Shown here: positions 14,101 to 24,469 of the stretch, in pieces
Position numbering within the stretch: position 1 is the first letter of the stretch
How the letters are laid out: every line of letters starts with the position of its first letter
Source: Galbula dea
Taxonomy: Eukaryota > Chordata > Aves > Piciformes > Galbulidae
Length of the DNA: 64,000 bases
Direction of reading: 5' to 3'
Assembly (NCBI GenBank): GCA_013399015.1
Contig: VWZX01006705.1
Span: forward strand, 715,137 to 779,136
Program-made: the position numbers and the translations under genes
Notes under the pieces: model-generated
The model's input: only the letters and a program-made list of their open reading frames with translations
Databases searched by the model: none
Told to the model about the DNA's origin: nothing

Positions 14101-17100
14101 TGCTATTTGACACAAGTTTAGTTGGGAAAGAAGTGCCAGATTACTAATTCATATGGCCAGACACATATGGGCTAATTTTTGACAGAAATGATCCAAAGTG
14201 CTGCTACATGTCTAAAATGAAGAAAACCATGTTGGCAATTTCAACCTCTGCAGGAATTTGTATGGCAGCTGGTCTTTGAGAGATACTCAGTTAAAGCAAA
14301 GCTGATGGCTGCTGCTTGACAAATCAATTCACAGGTGGCAAATACAGAAAAAAGGCACAGAAGCCACTGTGATAGCACTGCAGAAAATCTGATGTTGGCA
14401 TCATCAGCAAAGGAGCAGTCAAACAGAGAAACAGTATTGTAAAGCTGTGCATTCTTCTTAACAATTCTCAATAAATGATTCGCCATTGCTTTGACAAACA
14501 TCTACAATCAGAAATGCAGCTATAAAAAAAAAGTGACAGTAAAACAGAAGGAAAATATTCAAATAAAAATATCAGCCAAAAGGTATCTCTGAATTAGCTT
14601 ATTAGCAATCCACAATAGCATTTTTTAAAGGTTATATCAAACAAATACCAAAGAAACCATTCATCTGCTGCAATGCCAGGTTATATTTATTGCTGTGAAG
14701 CCACTATCAAAAGAACTCCTAAGAGAAAGCTAGATTCAGAAAGACTGCAGTTAGATAGCCCTAATAAAACTCTGAAAATAAAAGTGAAAATAAAATACAA
14801 AAAAAAAAATCATCGTGCTGCTGCTAAAATAAGTCATTACACACCAAATTTCTCTTGTGAAAAAAAGGATTCTTTCCCTAAATTAAGGAAATGGGACACA
14901 GCTCCTGATAAGTAGCAGGAGCTCTGTTCAGGTTGGCTATTAAGGTAGAGCCTATTGTTGATATAAAACAGGCATGCAAAGTCAAAGCAGTGCCTACCTC
15001 ATCAAAGGTCTCTGTCATTTTTCGCTTCACATCTTTCTTACACAAACTCTGAAACATCTCTGCTGTTACCATGCCTGGAAAAGTAATGTTTTAACAAGAA
15101 TTACCAACAACCATATCACATTTACCAAGCCCAAATCACAGTAAGGACTTACTTTTAAATTTAGAAACACCAAGAAACAAGGGCTCTATTTTATCTCTAT
15201 TTACCCAACTACAGGCAACACATGTATAGGGAGACACATTAAGTCATTTAGAGTAGAAAATACTGATGAACCAAAACTGAAATTCACACTACAGAAATCT
15301 GCCCTGTGCTGTCTGGCATGGCTATTTTCTCCGCCCATTCATTTACTTCAAGGATTTACTAAAACTTGGTCTGCTGCTAGTCAAAGACCCCAATACTTTT
15401 TGCATAACACAACGCATGTTAGTCGAAGACCTCGAAAAAATGTGAAGTGTAAAAGGTATATTCTAGCTGCTTAAATACAGTCAGAAGTTTCAAACTAACA
15501 GAACAGGCTTCTTGAAACTCCTACTTGCGTCCTGAAGCATTTCAATAGTAGATTGTCCCCAAAAGTAACTGTGTCTCAATGTTTGTTACAAAGTAGCTTC
15601 ACAACCCTCTGGTAAAAGTAACCACAATGAGGCAAGACATTGCTTTCTTAGGCACGAAAGTAATGAGCTTAATTTGATAGCTGTTTGTTTTCAAAACAAA
15701 GACACCAGCAAAACAAAAGTTACTAGGAAATTACAGAACCAATTGCAGAAACAACTAGATTTTAATTAGAACAGTCAGAAAACCAACTTCTTTAAGTGAG
15801 GATTCTGCAAAGCGATGACCTTGCAAACCATGCTCAAATACAACTCAGAGTTGATATGTTGTCAATACAAAGCCAAAGAATTTAACCAGCAACATTCTTT
15901 TCTGAAGTCCTGCCCATCTGGAGTTTGTTTTAATGGAACACTACAGATTATAAGTACATGATTTACTGGAGAGAAAAATTCTATTTTAGAAAGCACACTT
16001 AAGACTACTCTCACCACAGACAATGGAAAGGGCTACTGAGAGGGTAAATTACCTTGACAGCCTGAACACTGAATGAAGAAGTTGATGAGATCTAGAAGTG
16101 CCACATTCCTGTCTTGTTTATAAGCTTCAACCCAGTCATCTACTACAGACTAGAACAGATTAAAGAAATTCATTAGTCAGGAGCTGAACACAGCATGCTG
16201 CACTCCACTGAGGACATCCACAATAAAGATACAAACTAACATTGTTCCATCTCCATTAAATCAAATGAGAATAAACTCCACACCGCTTTGTTCCATTCCT
16301 AATAGGACAGGCAAAAGACTCCTTCTAGAGCAAAATAAAGTCTTGAATTGCTCATTCACAAGTTCTGCTCTAGGCAATGTTGCCACTCACAGATGCTCTG
16401 CTCCCTGTTAACAGGGAAAATTACCACAGCTTTAATAAATTTAATATGTAAAAAACCAAAAAAACAGTTGTCCTCCCAATTTCTTGCCAGCACTAAGGTA
16501 AGCTTCATTAAAAAAAGAACAAAAACCACCACACATTTAATCTCTGCACCATCTCACAATTAACAACTGTCTGTGGGAGTTCTTTTCTAGCACCTAGTTT
16601 ATGCAGAAGACTTAAATACTTCACATAAAGCTAAAAAAACAACTCCAAATTTCATTTCTAGGGAAATACAGCCTACAGACAGCCTACAGCCTGTATGCGA
16701 CACAGGTCTTCTAGGACTAGCCATTCAGGCTTCAACTTGCCTGCGGTGCCACACAGATCTAATGATCTAATGAAACCTAACAGTAGCAGCCTGGACTGAA
16801 GCTGCTGCCTTTCCAAGCCCTTCTTATCATGCTTTGCACAACAGAAGCTGAGCTCTTCAGGGAGCTCTACTGAGTTAACACAGCTGTAGCCTGGCAAAAG
16901 ACCATTCAGACAAACATCTTGCAAAAACTAAGGTCTTGCATCCAAAATATAAATGTACTTTTCAGGTGTGTGAGCACACGCTCTGCTTACAGACACTATA
17001 TATTGGAGATATATGTATAACTTTGTATAAAAATATTTGGGGCACCGGACTTTAATCCTTCATACACATATACAAACATAATATACCTACATGCTCACAG

Positions 17101-18805
17101 AGTATGCGGAGGTGGGCTTCCTCACACTGAAGAGGGTTGCTAACTATATAAAGGCACAGGAAACCTGACTATTATACAAACTGCTGTCAAACTGCATTGG
17201 AATGGAGGTAAGACAAAAATATCAAAAGGCAAGCTCTCAGAAGAAAACCTGAACAACCAAAATTTTCTACTGTTGAACCTTTCCTGTATTTTTTTAAAAT
17301 AACTCTTCATGTGTTTATACACTGATTTAGAAAGACTGGTCTGGGTACATAATGCCTTCCTCTTTAAATATCTGACAGCCACTTTTACACTGATTTCATA
17401 AAGATGCATTCTTTTCAAGAGCCATGCTCATAACAGTTTTACAGTCAAATGTTTCTTCCCCACCTATGCCAAAACAGAACAAAATTTCAACATTCCAGAG
17501 TAAAATAACAGAAATGACCACTGTTTATCCTTTCTCCCTCCACCAACTCCTCTCAGAATTCAGAGCTAGAAATACCTGCATGGCCTGCTTCCCCATGCTG
17601 ACCACTTCAAACAACGTAACTGCCTTAACCACTTCTCCATTCTGCAGCTGGCTCACTCTTCTCCTACTGGAAGAACTTCTCCTTATCTTTTCACAACGTT
17701 CTTGCACCTTCCGTTTCTCTCTCTGAAATGAGGCAAGCAAATAAAGTATAGGAGAAAACACAACACCTAACAGCCATTCACAGATACATGAACTATCTCC
17801 TAGTAACAAGTTTATTTTACTGTCATTGCAATGATTTCCCAAAGTGCTAATTTTTAAGCTTCTTGGACAACCTAACAAACGCAACCATGCTAGAAGGGGG
17901 TGAAAGAAAGGATGTACTGGTATGAACTTTTTCTCAATGAGTTGTAAGCATAGGAAGGTATAACAGGAAAAAAGCTTCTGAACAGTCATGTACTACCCAG
18001 AAGGCATTTTTAGAATCATAGAATAGAATCATAGAATGGCTCAGGTTGGAAGGGACCTCAAAGATCATCTAGTTCCAACCCCCCTGCCATGGGCAGGGAC
18101 ACCACATGCACTAGACCAGGTCATCCAGGGCCACAGCCAGCCTGGCCTTAAACACTGCCAGGGATGGGGCCTCCACAACCTCTCTGGGCAACCTGTTCCA
18201 GTGCCTCACCACCCTTTGGGTAAAGAACCCCCTTCTAATCTCCAGCCTAAATTTCCCCTCCTTCAGCTTGTAGCCATTCCCCTGTGTCCTGTTGCAATCA
18301 GACCAGGAGAAAAGTCTCTCTCCTTCTGCCTTATAATCCCCTTTCAAACCTTTCAAAGGTTTTCAACCTTTTTCAGTGGTAGCTGTAATTTCTGAAGAAA
18401 AGACAAAAAGCACAGAAGCTCTTCTAGACCTTTCCACTAACAGAGTAAGCACACAAACCTGTAAATCAACATCAGCTGCATACAACACACAGCTAAAGAA
18501 AGAGACACTAAAGTGAACTGACTGTTCAAAACAAAAAAAACCCCCAGCACTGAGGCTGTAATGCCAACAGAACTTGTGAGTCAAGCTGTATCCAGTGACT
18601 AGATTTTTAGACACACTGAACTGTGATTGTTCTATGAAATACTCAATTTTGTAACAACTGCAAGAGAGAACAAAAATTCCATAATTAAAAAAAAAAAGAA
18701 AAAAAAGAAAATCCACTTACTGGTGCTTTCAGGTTGCCATTTCTCACACAGCTGCTGTTCTGCACAGATGACTCAGGTACAGTCTCATCAAGGACAGAAT
18801 TCTCT
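2195..18805 (-). CDS. STAG3: STAG3-like cohesin subunit (stromal antigen), 5' part, continues past left edge
   Basis: STAG/SA proteins bind the RAD21/REC8 kleisin and complete the cohesin ring in the nucleus; STAG3 is the meiotic form. Ten minus-strand exons, in transcript order: 18805-18721, 17722-17576, 16149-16053, 15074-14998, 12164-11960, 10869-10709, 9443-9370, 8956-8833, 4389-4291, 2274-2195. All have AG/GT borders, their phases chain without a break, and no stop occurs in 1,149 nt (383 codons). Diagnostic stretches include SVVDDWVEAYKQDR, LLDLINFFIQCSGCQG, DTVISLLTGLADS, RAFRHTSTLA and RYRDVIPEIRATCIEEIG. These cover the STAG domain and most of the stromalin conservative domain. 'GMVTAEMF', 'MMNAIF' and 'DVIPEIRA' fit STAG3 better than STAG1/2, but this is judgement by eye. 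The start-codon exon was not resolved, and downstream exons lie beyond position 1. Confidence 0.9.
2275..4290. other. STAG3-like intron with a cysteine-rich minus-strand ORF
   Basis: Intron between exons 4389-4291 and 2274-2195. The only notable item is the cysteine-rich minus-strand frame at 3214-3450, listed separately. The rest is AT-rich without identified features. Confidence 0.6.
3214..3450 (-). other. Cysteine-rich zinc-finger-like ORF, possible piggyBac transposase C-terminus remnant
   Basis: A 78-codon minus-strand frame with C-x2-C-x16-C-x2-C-x4-C-x3-C spacing (RCKLC ... VCLYCDIPLCGGYC). This resembles the C-terminal cross-brace cysteine domain of piggyBac-type transposases and their domesticated PGBD relatives, where 'CDVPLC' is typical. 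A good acceptor (CCCTGTTTCAG) lies just upstream, within the frame's start. No catalytic transposase part is visible nearby, so this is either an isolated remnant or chance. It sits in a STAG3-like intron on the gene's own strand but in no known STAG exon. Confidence 0.3.
4390..8832. other. Large STAG3-like intron (4.4 kb) containing a perfect hairpin
   Basis: Intron between exons 8956-8833 and 4389-4291. It contains the 75-bp perfect inverted repeat at 6225-6411. Several long open frames here (for example 5614-6111 and 6649-7113, plus strand) have no family features and lie antisense in an intron, so they are not called as genes. A TG/CA-rich patch occurs near 4555-4570. Confidence 0.6.
6225..6411. 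repeat. Perfect 75-bp inverted repeat with 37-bp loop
   Basis: Left arm 6225-6299 and right arm 6337-6411 are exact reverse complements over 75 bases. Each arm begins at TATCCTGAAAATG (reading inward) and ends at GGTATTTTG. The spacer is 6300-6336. No clear target-site duplication flanks it. Transcribed with the intron, it would fold into a fully paired 75-bp stem. It could be a very young inverted duplication, a hairpin-RNA locus or a fold-back assembly artefact. The structure is seen directly; its origin is unknown. Confidence 0.95.
8833..9443 (-). CDS. STAG3: STAG3-like exons opening the stromalin conservative domain
   Basis: Exon 9443-9370 (74 nt) encodes YEHKLLEIRNMMNAIFKG followed by TFLKRYR. 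Exon 8956-8833 (124 nt) continues with DVIPEIRATCIEEIGSWIK and ends SYLKYLGWMLYDK. This HEAT-repeat segment is the most conserved part of the STAG family, and the next two exons (4389-4291 and 2274-2195) complete it with QAEVRLKCL, MDLFTSRFK and DRIVSMPLDK. Splice sites are canonical (TTTCAG|TATGAG, CCG|GTAAGA, TTCACAG|TGATG, AAG|GTAAAG). No frame break is seen. Confidence 0.9.
8957..11959. other. STAG3-like introns around exons 9443-9370 and 10869-10709
   Basis: Three introns (8957-9369, 9444-10708, 10870-11959). AT-rich, with short poly-A/T runs, no CR1 and no other gene. Exon 10869-10709 inside this span (161 nt) encodes the segment beginning MKLLTAF and ending with the basic, lysine/arginine-rich ERKRKEVRQ. 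Confidence 0.6.
12165..16052. other. STAG3-like introns 12165-14997 and 15075-16052
   Basis: Intronic sequence flanking exon 15074-14998, which encodes the GMVTAEMFQSL segment and ends KMTETFDE|. No repeat family or additional exon was recognised. A poly-A run occurs near 13,827-13,845. Confidence 0.6.
16150..17575. other. STAG3-like intron
   Basis: Intron between the 'GKQAMQ' exon (17722-17576) and the 'SVVDDW' exon (16149-16053). No recognised feature. Confidence 0.6.
17576..18805 (-). CDS. STAG3: STAG3-like N-terminal coding exons (low-conservation head)
   Basis: Exon 18805-18721 (85 nt) starts in phase 2 after TGCTTCAG and ends at CCA|GTAAGT. It encodes a polar, weakly conserved segment with ENSVLDETVPESS. 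Exon 17722-17576 (147 nt, 49 codons) is basic and serine-rich (KIRRSSSSRRRVSQLQNG), then enters the family-conserved 'VTLFEVV..GKQAMQ' that precedes the SVVDDW motif. Such a basic head is usual for STAG proteins. A CR1 copy lies in the intron between the two exons. The exon carrying the start codon lies further upstream and is not identified with confidence. Confidence 0.8.
18013..18357 (-). mobile_element. CR1 LINE 3' fragment
   Basis: Read on the minus strand, this ends with the CR1 3' terminus (ATAGAATC-type repeats next to 'ggttggaagggacctc' on the plus strand). The minus frame keeps the end of CR1 ORF2, including LEIRRGFFTQRVVRHWNRLP and a VFKARL-type tail. It inserted in a STAG3-like intron. 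It is one of the better-preserved copies in the window. Confidence 0.95.
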
Positions 18806-21800
18806 CTGAAGCATAACAAACAAATTGAAAGGATAAGCAGTGAGAACACAGAACCATACACTTCAGTACAAACAACAGAAGAGAATGAAAACATACATTT
18901 GTATTTTAGTATTTTTAATGACTTGTTCAGAAGTTATGTCATTTTGTGATGGAAAATCAAACACTTAACTTTAAGAGTACAACAGAAATTTGGGGCTTAT
19001 GTCAAACAATTTGCTTTCCTGTAAGATACACAGATCATCAGAAAACTAGCAAAATTATCACAGGTATCAAGGAAGTAGAAAGTAAGTAAAAGAAACAGAA
19101 AGCTGATGTTGACTTAGGGCAGCCTTTGTTCACTGAAGACCTTTGCACTGTAAATCAATAGCACAAGTATGGCATTCGCCTCGTGGGGGCTCTACGCAAA
19201 ACAAGGTAATAACATTGGATGGTTCTACAGTTTAAAATGAGACAAAGAAACTTGTTTAACTTTGTATATAAAACATGCATACGGACAAAAAAAACCATAA
19301 GAAACTTCATTTGCAGGTCACTGCTAGTATGATGGAGGAATAATTTTATAAATAAAGATGCACCTTCTGGGAGGTCTGAAGCCATACATTTATCTGCAAT
19401 GAAAGCATGCCACTTTTCATCATTCCCAATGCTAACAACATGCTTTGTCAAAGGTCACGTTTGAGCAGACGAGCTGGATCCCACTTGTGCAGCAGGTCCA
19501 GTACTGGTAGCTGGCTGCTATGGCCTCCTCCTAAACTACGGTGGCCAGGACATGAAGTCAGTTGACTTGTACTATAAGAAGGCATAAAAAGAAAGTAAAG
19601 ATGAGAGTGTACAGTTACTGCCATTTTTGAGAAACTGCTGCAACAATCAAAGTGTAGTAACAAAACTGACCACTTCTCAAAGAAAAAAAAAACAGTGTCA
19701 AATATAGTCAACTCTCCAATATCCAATGTTGGGAGAACCCAGCCGAAGAATTAACTGTGCCATGGATGCAGAGCCAGCTCAACTACAGCTAGTTTATCAA
19801 TGCTAGATAAGCACTGCTATTGTTTTTCTTCCCAAGACTGTTTCAGACACTGCCTCTACAAAGCAAATCCTGAGGCTGAATAACATCAACTCAAGACCAA
19901 GGTCCTGATGTCCTTTCACCAGTGAGAGCAGACATAAGTATTCATTTAAACACACTTCTGTTTACTTTTTTAACCTATTCGTCATAAGCAATATAGAATT
20001 AGGTATCTACAGACTCCTATAAAAAAATCCATACAAATGTAAAATTCTGTAATAATATATCACATTTCTAAATTTTGCTAAATATTTGCTAAATTTTCCA
20101 AATAAAATTTTGCAAATGCTTAGCTTCCCATGAAAGTTAAATTCAATTAATGTCTTGTCATTGAAAAGTTCAAAATGTGCCACAGTGTGTGAAAGATGGA
20201 GGCCAATAGAATAATTCAGGATGAACCAATCCTTACATCAGTTGTCTGGACTTCTGTATGCTATAGAAAAGGGAAAGATGAACTACAGTACACAACTGAA
20301 TCAGCATGCTAAAGCCATAGTCTGCAAAAACTTCCACGTTTTCTTTGATTTGTAATTGTGAGCCACAGAGATTAAATATCTCAAGCACTATGAGAAGCAT
20401 CCCAATTGGAGAACAAGCAGCAAGAGATAGCAATATATATTACTTTTCTGATGTCTGTTAGCTCTTCCCAGATTCCTCTACAGACCACAAATAAAAATAA
20501 TCCAAACGTGTTTGTCAAGAAGGTGCTTCTCCGATGTAATTAAATCCTTTCACTCCTGATTTCAAAGCACAGTACAACATTATAGAGCTGGGCTAACATG
20601 TCATTACTTGCACAGTTTCGCTAGAACTACAACTCAGATGCCAGCCAACATCATGGTAACATGTGCTACTTGTTTCTGCATCATGCTTCAACATAACACT
20701 CCACACACTCAAAAAATTTTCCCAAATTGTTTGCATGTACTATTCAGCAATTTACGTTATTCCATAATGAAAATAAAAGCAGTTCATTTGGTTACCACAA
20801 CTATAATTGAGTCCAAGTTGAATTAAACATTTAAATAATGAAAAAATCAGAACTGCTGCAGGACAGTTCAGTTAAGTACTTGTCTGATCATGTACTGCTT
20901 TTAATATCTCTGTCCAGAATATACTTCTTGGAAGATTTAAGTCATGCTTCTCTTTCCCAAGAATATCCTGAAGGATGGCACTACAGATATAATCTACTAA
21001 CCCTGGGCTATTTACTCTGTCAGTTTATGCCAGGTAAAATGTACCTGTAGCAAAAGGGGCCCAACAAAATGAGCAAATGCCAGGCATATGGAACAGCCAG
21101 GCATATGGAACAGCATGCTTACCAAAGCTAGCAAAACCTGCAAGAACCAGAAGACCATTGACCTACAGCTTCCTCACCTTGGGCTAACAATGACAAGCAA
21201 AACATCTCTGATGAAACCAGTTACAGTAACTTTCATGTACACACTAAACATCTGTCTTAAAACAACCAACAAATGTAACTAAGCACTAAATACTAATACT
21301 AAAAAGCCACTTAGTTTCTGAATTGTTTTGGTTATTAGTGCTCCACAGCACATAGCAGTGCCACAGGAAGCATCATGCTACAACAGACAGCCTGCACAAA
21401 AGCAGCTATTTTTTTACATCCAGACACTACCAATACTCATGTTTCTCCTTTCTGTTCTTTTTCCCTCCTCACTCCTCCCCTTTTAATACTTCCAGTAAGG
21501 TTATTCATAAGGCAGGTACTTAAACATTTGCAGGAACTAGAAACTGAACCCCATGTAACCACTTAAGAGTTTAAATAAGGTATACTAATGGAGTTCTCAG
21601 TCATTTACTTTGTTTGCATCAGCAATCAATAAGAAAGTATAGGCAAAATTACACTCCTTTCTCATCCTAATTTTCACCTTTATATCCAGTTACATGGGGC
21701 TCACAGACTCACTTTTGACCTTGCATTCCTGTCACAGTACGGTCCTTTCACTAACATCCAAAGCATTACTGATAAGATAAAACTGCTTGAAGGAGGAAGG

Positions 21801-23732
21801 ACACAAAATCCTTCATCTAGTCCACAAACACAATAACAGTCTGAGAATTTCTGAATTCAGTTTTCTTATCTCTAGAGCATATTGAGTGACTCACTTAAAA
21901 AGAAAGGCACCTCTTCAACAAAGGGAGAACTTTCCTTTAGCTGTGTAAAAGAAATATGTTAATCTATGTTATTGGAAGAATCCTACCTGTAGATTTTCAA
22001 AATTATAAATTTTAATACAACTGCTTCATCTTTTAGAAGCAACATAAGAAGCTTGGCTGAGAAATAACCAGGTGCCCTCCTGGCACTTCTGAAACAGAGG
22101 GGCTTGCTTCTGATAAACATAGTAGAAAGGACACATGGGAAGCCACATTAATTGTTATAATGAACTATGAGGAATACATCTCTCAGCTTTCATTAATATT
22201 TAATCAAGCAAAAGACCTGGAACAGATTTTTTTCAAAAGATGACAGGATCATCAAAAGTTGGGCTGCAACAAGTCCAAAGCATGCAACACTGGACATCTA
22301 TGAAGCTTCACTCTTTATAGTCACATACTCAGATGTTTTCACTTTACCATTTACTTACTCATATGTGGTCTTTCTACTTCCAAATATCATTCTGTAAACA
22401 ATTATATGAATACACTTGGTTTACAGATCATTTCAACTTATGACTGAAAACATACACTATTAAAGGGATAAGACTTGATGTATCCATGATAAAAACAGCT
22501 ATACAGAAGCAATGGCCCACTCAATGCCAACACGGAGACTACAGATAACTCAGCACTCTTCCACCTCAGCATCCCCAAATTCACCTCTGAAATGAACATG
22601 TGTTGACTACAAATCTGCCCATTATTTTTTTTCAAAGTAGGTTCTTTGCATTGTAGTGAATTAAGGCACAGAAAAGATTGCAAGGCCAAAGTCCATGCCA
22701 ATTAGCAAAAACCACTACATTATGAAGATACTGAACAATACATGAAGCGGAATAAAAAGAAGACATAAGTAACAAGAAATAGTGCATAGCAAATTCCTTT
22801 CTTTTCCTCTCCCTCCCAAAATCACTGAATCATAGAACCACTAAGACTGAAAAAGACCTCTAAGATCACCAAAGTCCAACTCTCGACCCAACACCACCAC
22901 ACTCACTAAACCATGCTGTGAACTGCCACATCCCAGTAATTGCAGGGCACAAATTCAAGGGACAGCACTCTTAATACACCAACAAATTTAACAGGCAACA
23001 TGTGCCCGCTCTTACTTGTGGCTGGGAAGGTTACTGGCTGTCGTGGGCTCGGCTATCATTTCCACTACATTATTTCAGCAGCACAGACAGCAAGCTAACA
23101 CCAGCAGCACCACTCCTGAGGAAATTTCACCAAGGTCGGGGAGCGTCAGAATCTTTAACAAAGCTTTGGCTCCGGTGGGCGAAGCAGCAGCCAAAAACTG
23201 TCAAGAAAAAGAAAACGAGAAGTTAACTCCAGGCAGCTCCTTTAAAATCAAGTTAGAAAGGTCCCGGCAAAGCCAAGCCGCAGGATGGGATGCAACTGCT
23301 AGAAATAAATTAATTTCCGGAGAGGAGATTTGGGATGTGCGAATGCTGCACCTGGCAGAAGCCCTGATGAGGCAGCACGTAGCAAGCTACCTGTCGTCAG
23401 AGAGCCGTCCGGGACTGCACGGCCTGCTTAACCTCCTGTCCCTCGAGCAGACCCCCACAAAGACGGTGGCACTGCGCCCCGTTTTCCCATCCCGGCCAGG
23501 CCGTCTCAGAGATGTCTCCGCTGCCGCAAGGGGATGTAACAAGACGCCTGCGGCAGACCAGCCCGGGACGAACGCAACCCTCACCGTACAAATACGCACA
23601 GAGGAATACAGCCACGAACTGGAGGCGGTAACTGCTACGCCCTGTCACCGGCACCGGCACCGGCAGCGGGCGCGGCCCATTCCTCGGCGGCGGCGGGACG
23701 AAGGATGCGCGCGCGCGAGGCCCGCCACTCAC
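18806..23732. other. First introns of the STAG3-like gene; start-codon exon not resolved
   Basis: Between the first recognised coding exon and the GC-rich 5' exon. The missing exon must end with two bases of a codon to match the next exon. One weak candidate is near 19,350-19,400 on the minus strand (acceptor CTTTCATTGCAG followed by ATG codons), with a poor donor (GTGCAT). A CR1 remnant is at 22,824-22,930. A 17-bp tandem duplication (ccaggcatatggaacag, twice) is at 21,080-21,113. Confidence 0.45.
22824..22930 (-). mobile_element. CR1 3'-end remnant
   Basis: Diverged plus-strand 'aatcatagaaccactaag...aaagacctctaagatcacc' and 'cactaaaccatg' match the CR1 3' end in minus orientation. Short and old. 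Confidence 0.8.
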
Positions 23733-24093
23733 CTGTCGCGAGGACGTGCTCCCCAGGCCCAACCGCACGCCGGCACCGCCCCCCTCGGATGCCCTCCTCC
23801 TCCCTCTGGGGCGCTCGCGCTCCCCTGCCGCACGCAGCAGCGACCCAAGCCCGGACCCGGGGCTCGTGCCCAGTGTCAATCACGGCTGTCTCTAGGAGCC
23901 ACCCGGCCTATCAGAGAGGGGGATCGCTGTCACGTGGTCCACAACAGCAGGTGGGCGGGGCGGACGGTACAGGCCTGTGGTGTGCCGGTGCCGTTAGGCT
24001 TCCGTAGCGGCCGGGGCGGGGGCGGAAGGACGCGCTCTGTGGCAGTCTTTCCTCGCTCTGCTCCGCGGAGTGGGTGCTGTCAGCGGCTGTGTG
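23680..24093. promoter_or_regulatory. CpG-rich bidirectional promoter between STAG3-like and GTPBP6
   Basis: CpG-dense sequence separates two divergent genes whose 5' ends lie about 200 bp apart. Visible motifs are a palindromic E-box CACGTG at 23931-23936, GC-boxes at 23953-23960 (GGGCGGGG) and about 24011-24020, an ETS-like GGCGGAAG at about 24021, and an E2F-like GGCGGGAC near 23693. No TATA box was seen, as is usual for CpG-island promoters. Divergent use is inferred from gene layout. Confidence 0.7.
23733..23890 (-). other. STAG3: Probable 5'-UTR first exon of the STAG3-like gene
   Basis: On the minus strand the GC-rich block ends in a consensus donor, CGACAG|GTGAGT, at 23733. No STAG-like protein reads through it, so it is taken as untranslated. 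The 5' boundary near 23,890 is a guess from the GC-rich extent, about 200 bp from the GTPBP6 start codon. Confidence 0.55.
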
Positions 24094-24469
24094 ATGGGGC
24101 CCGGTCGCCTTTCACAGGCGCTCCTGGTGCGCTGCCAGCGGGCGGTGGCAGCAGCAACTCTCGGCGCGGCCCGGTGCGCTCGCCCATTTAGCGCCGCCGT
24201 TCGCCTGAGGGCTCCCCAGCGGCCACCGGGCAGGGGCGAGTCACTGCGGAGAGGTGGCGGAGGGGAGTGGAAGGGGGTAGCGGCAGCCGGCGGCGGAGAT
24301 GAAGAAGAAGAAGAGGAGGAAGAAGAAGATGAAGATGATGATGAAGAGGAGGAGGAGGAGGAGGAGCTGCTGGGCCCCTCTCCGCTGGCCGTGGGGCCCG
24401 GCGCGCAGCGCGTGGCCGTGGTGCACCCGGCTGTCAAGTGGGGCCCGAAGAAGTCGCCGTTCACCACGG
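24094..24469 (+). CDS. GTPBP6: GTPBP6 exon 1: mitochondrial presequence and acidic tract
   Basis: Residues 1-125. The head MGPGRLSQALLVRCQRAVAA is positively charged and amphipathic-looking. Residues 69-91 are uninterrupted Asp/Glu encoded by a GAA/GAG/GAT repeat (24298-24366), a likely length-variable tract. The exon then enters the family signature AVVHPAVKWGPKKSPFTT and ends ACG G|GTGCGT in phase 1. Confidence 0.95.

Noticed and set aside
18036..18395. 119-codon plus-strand open frame
   Set aside because: Antisense reading of a CR1 LINE fragment.
19350..19400. Start-codon exon of the STAG3-like gene
   Set aside because: Acceptor is good but the donor (GTGCAT) is weak and only one of two ATGs gives the right phase; left unassigned.
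23016..24191. 391-codon plus-strand open frame over the CpG island
   Set aside because: It runs across the STAG3-like 5' exon and shared promoter, is arginine/proline-rich from GC composition, shows no domain, and overlaps the GTPBP6 first exon in a different frame.
23994..24467. Minus-strand frame with a long poly-serine run
   Set aside because: It is the antisense reading of the GAA/GAG acidic repeat in GTPBP6 exon 1.
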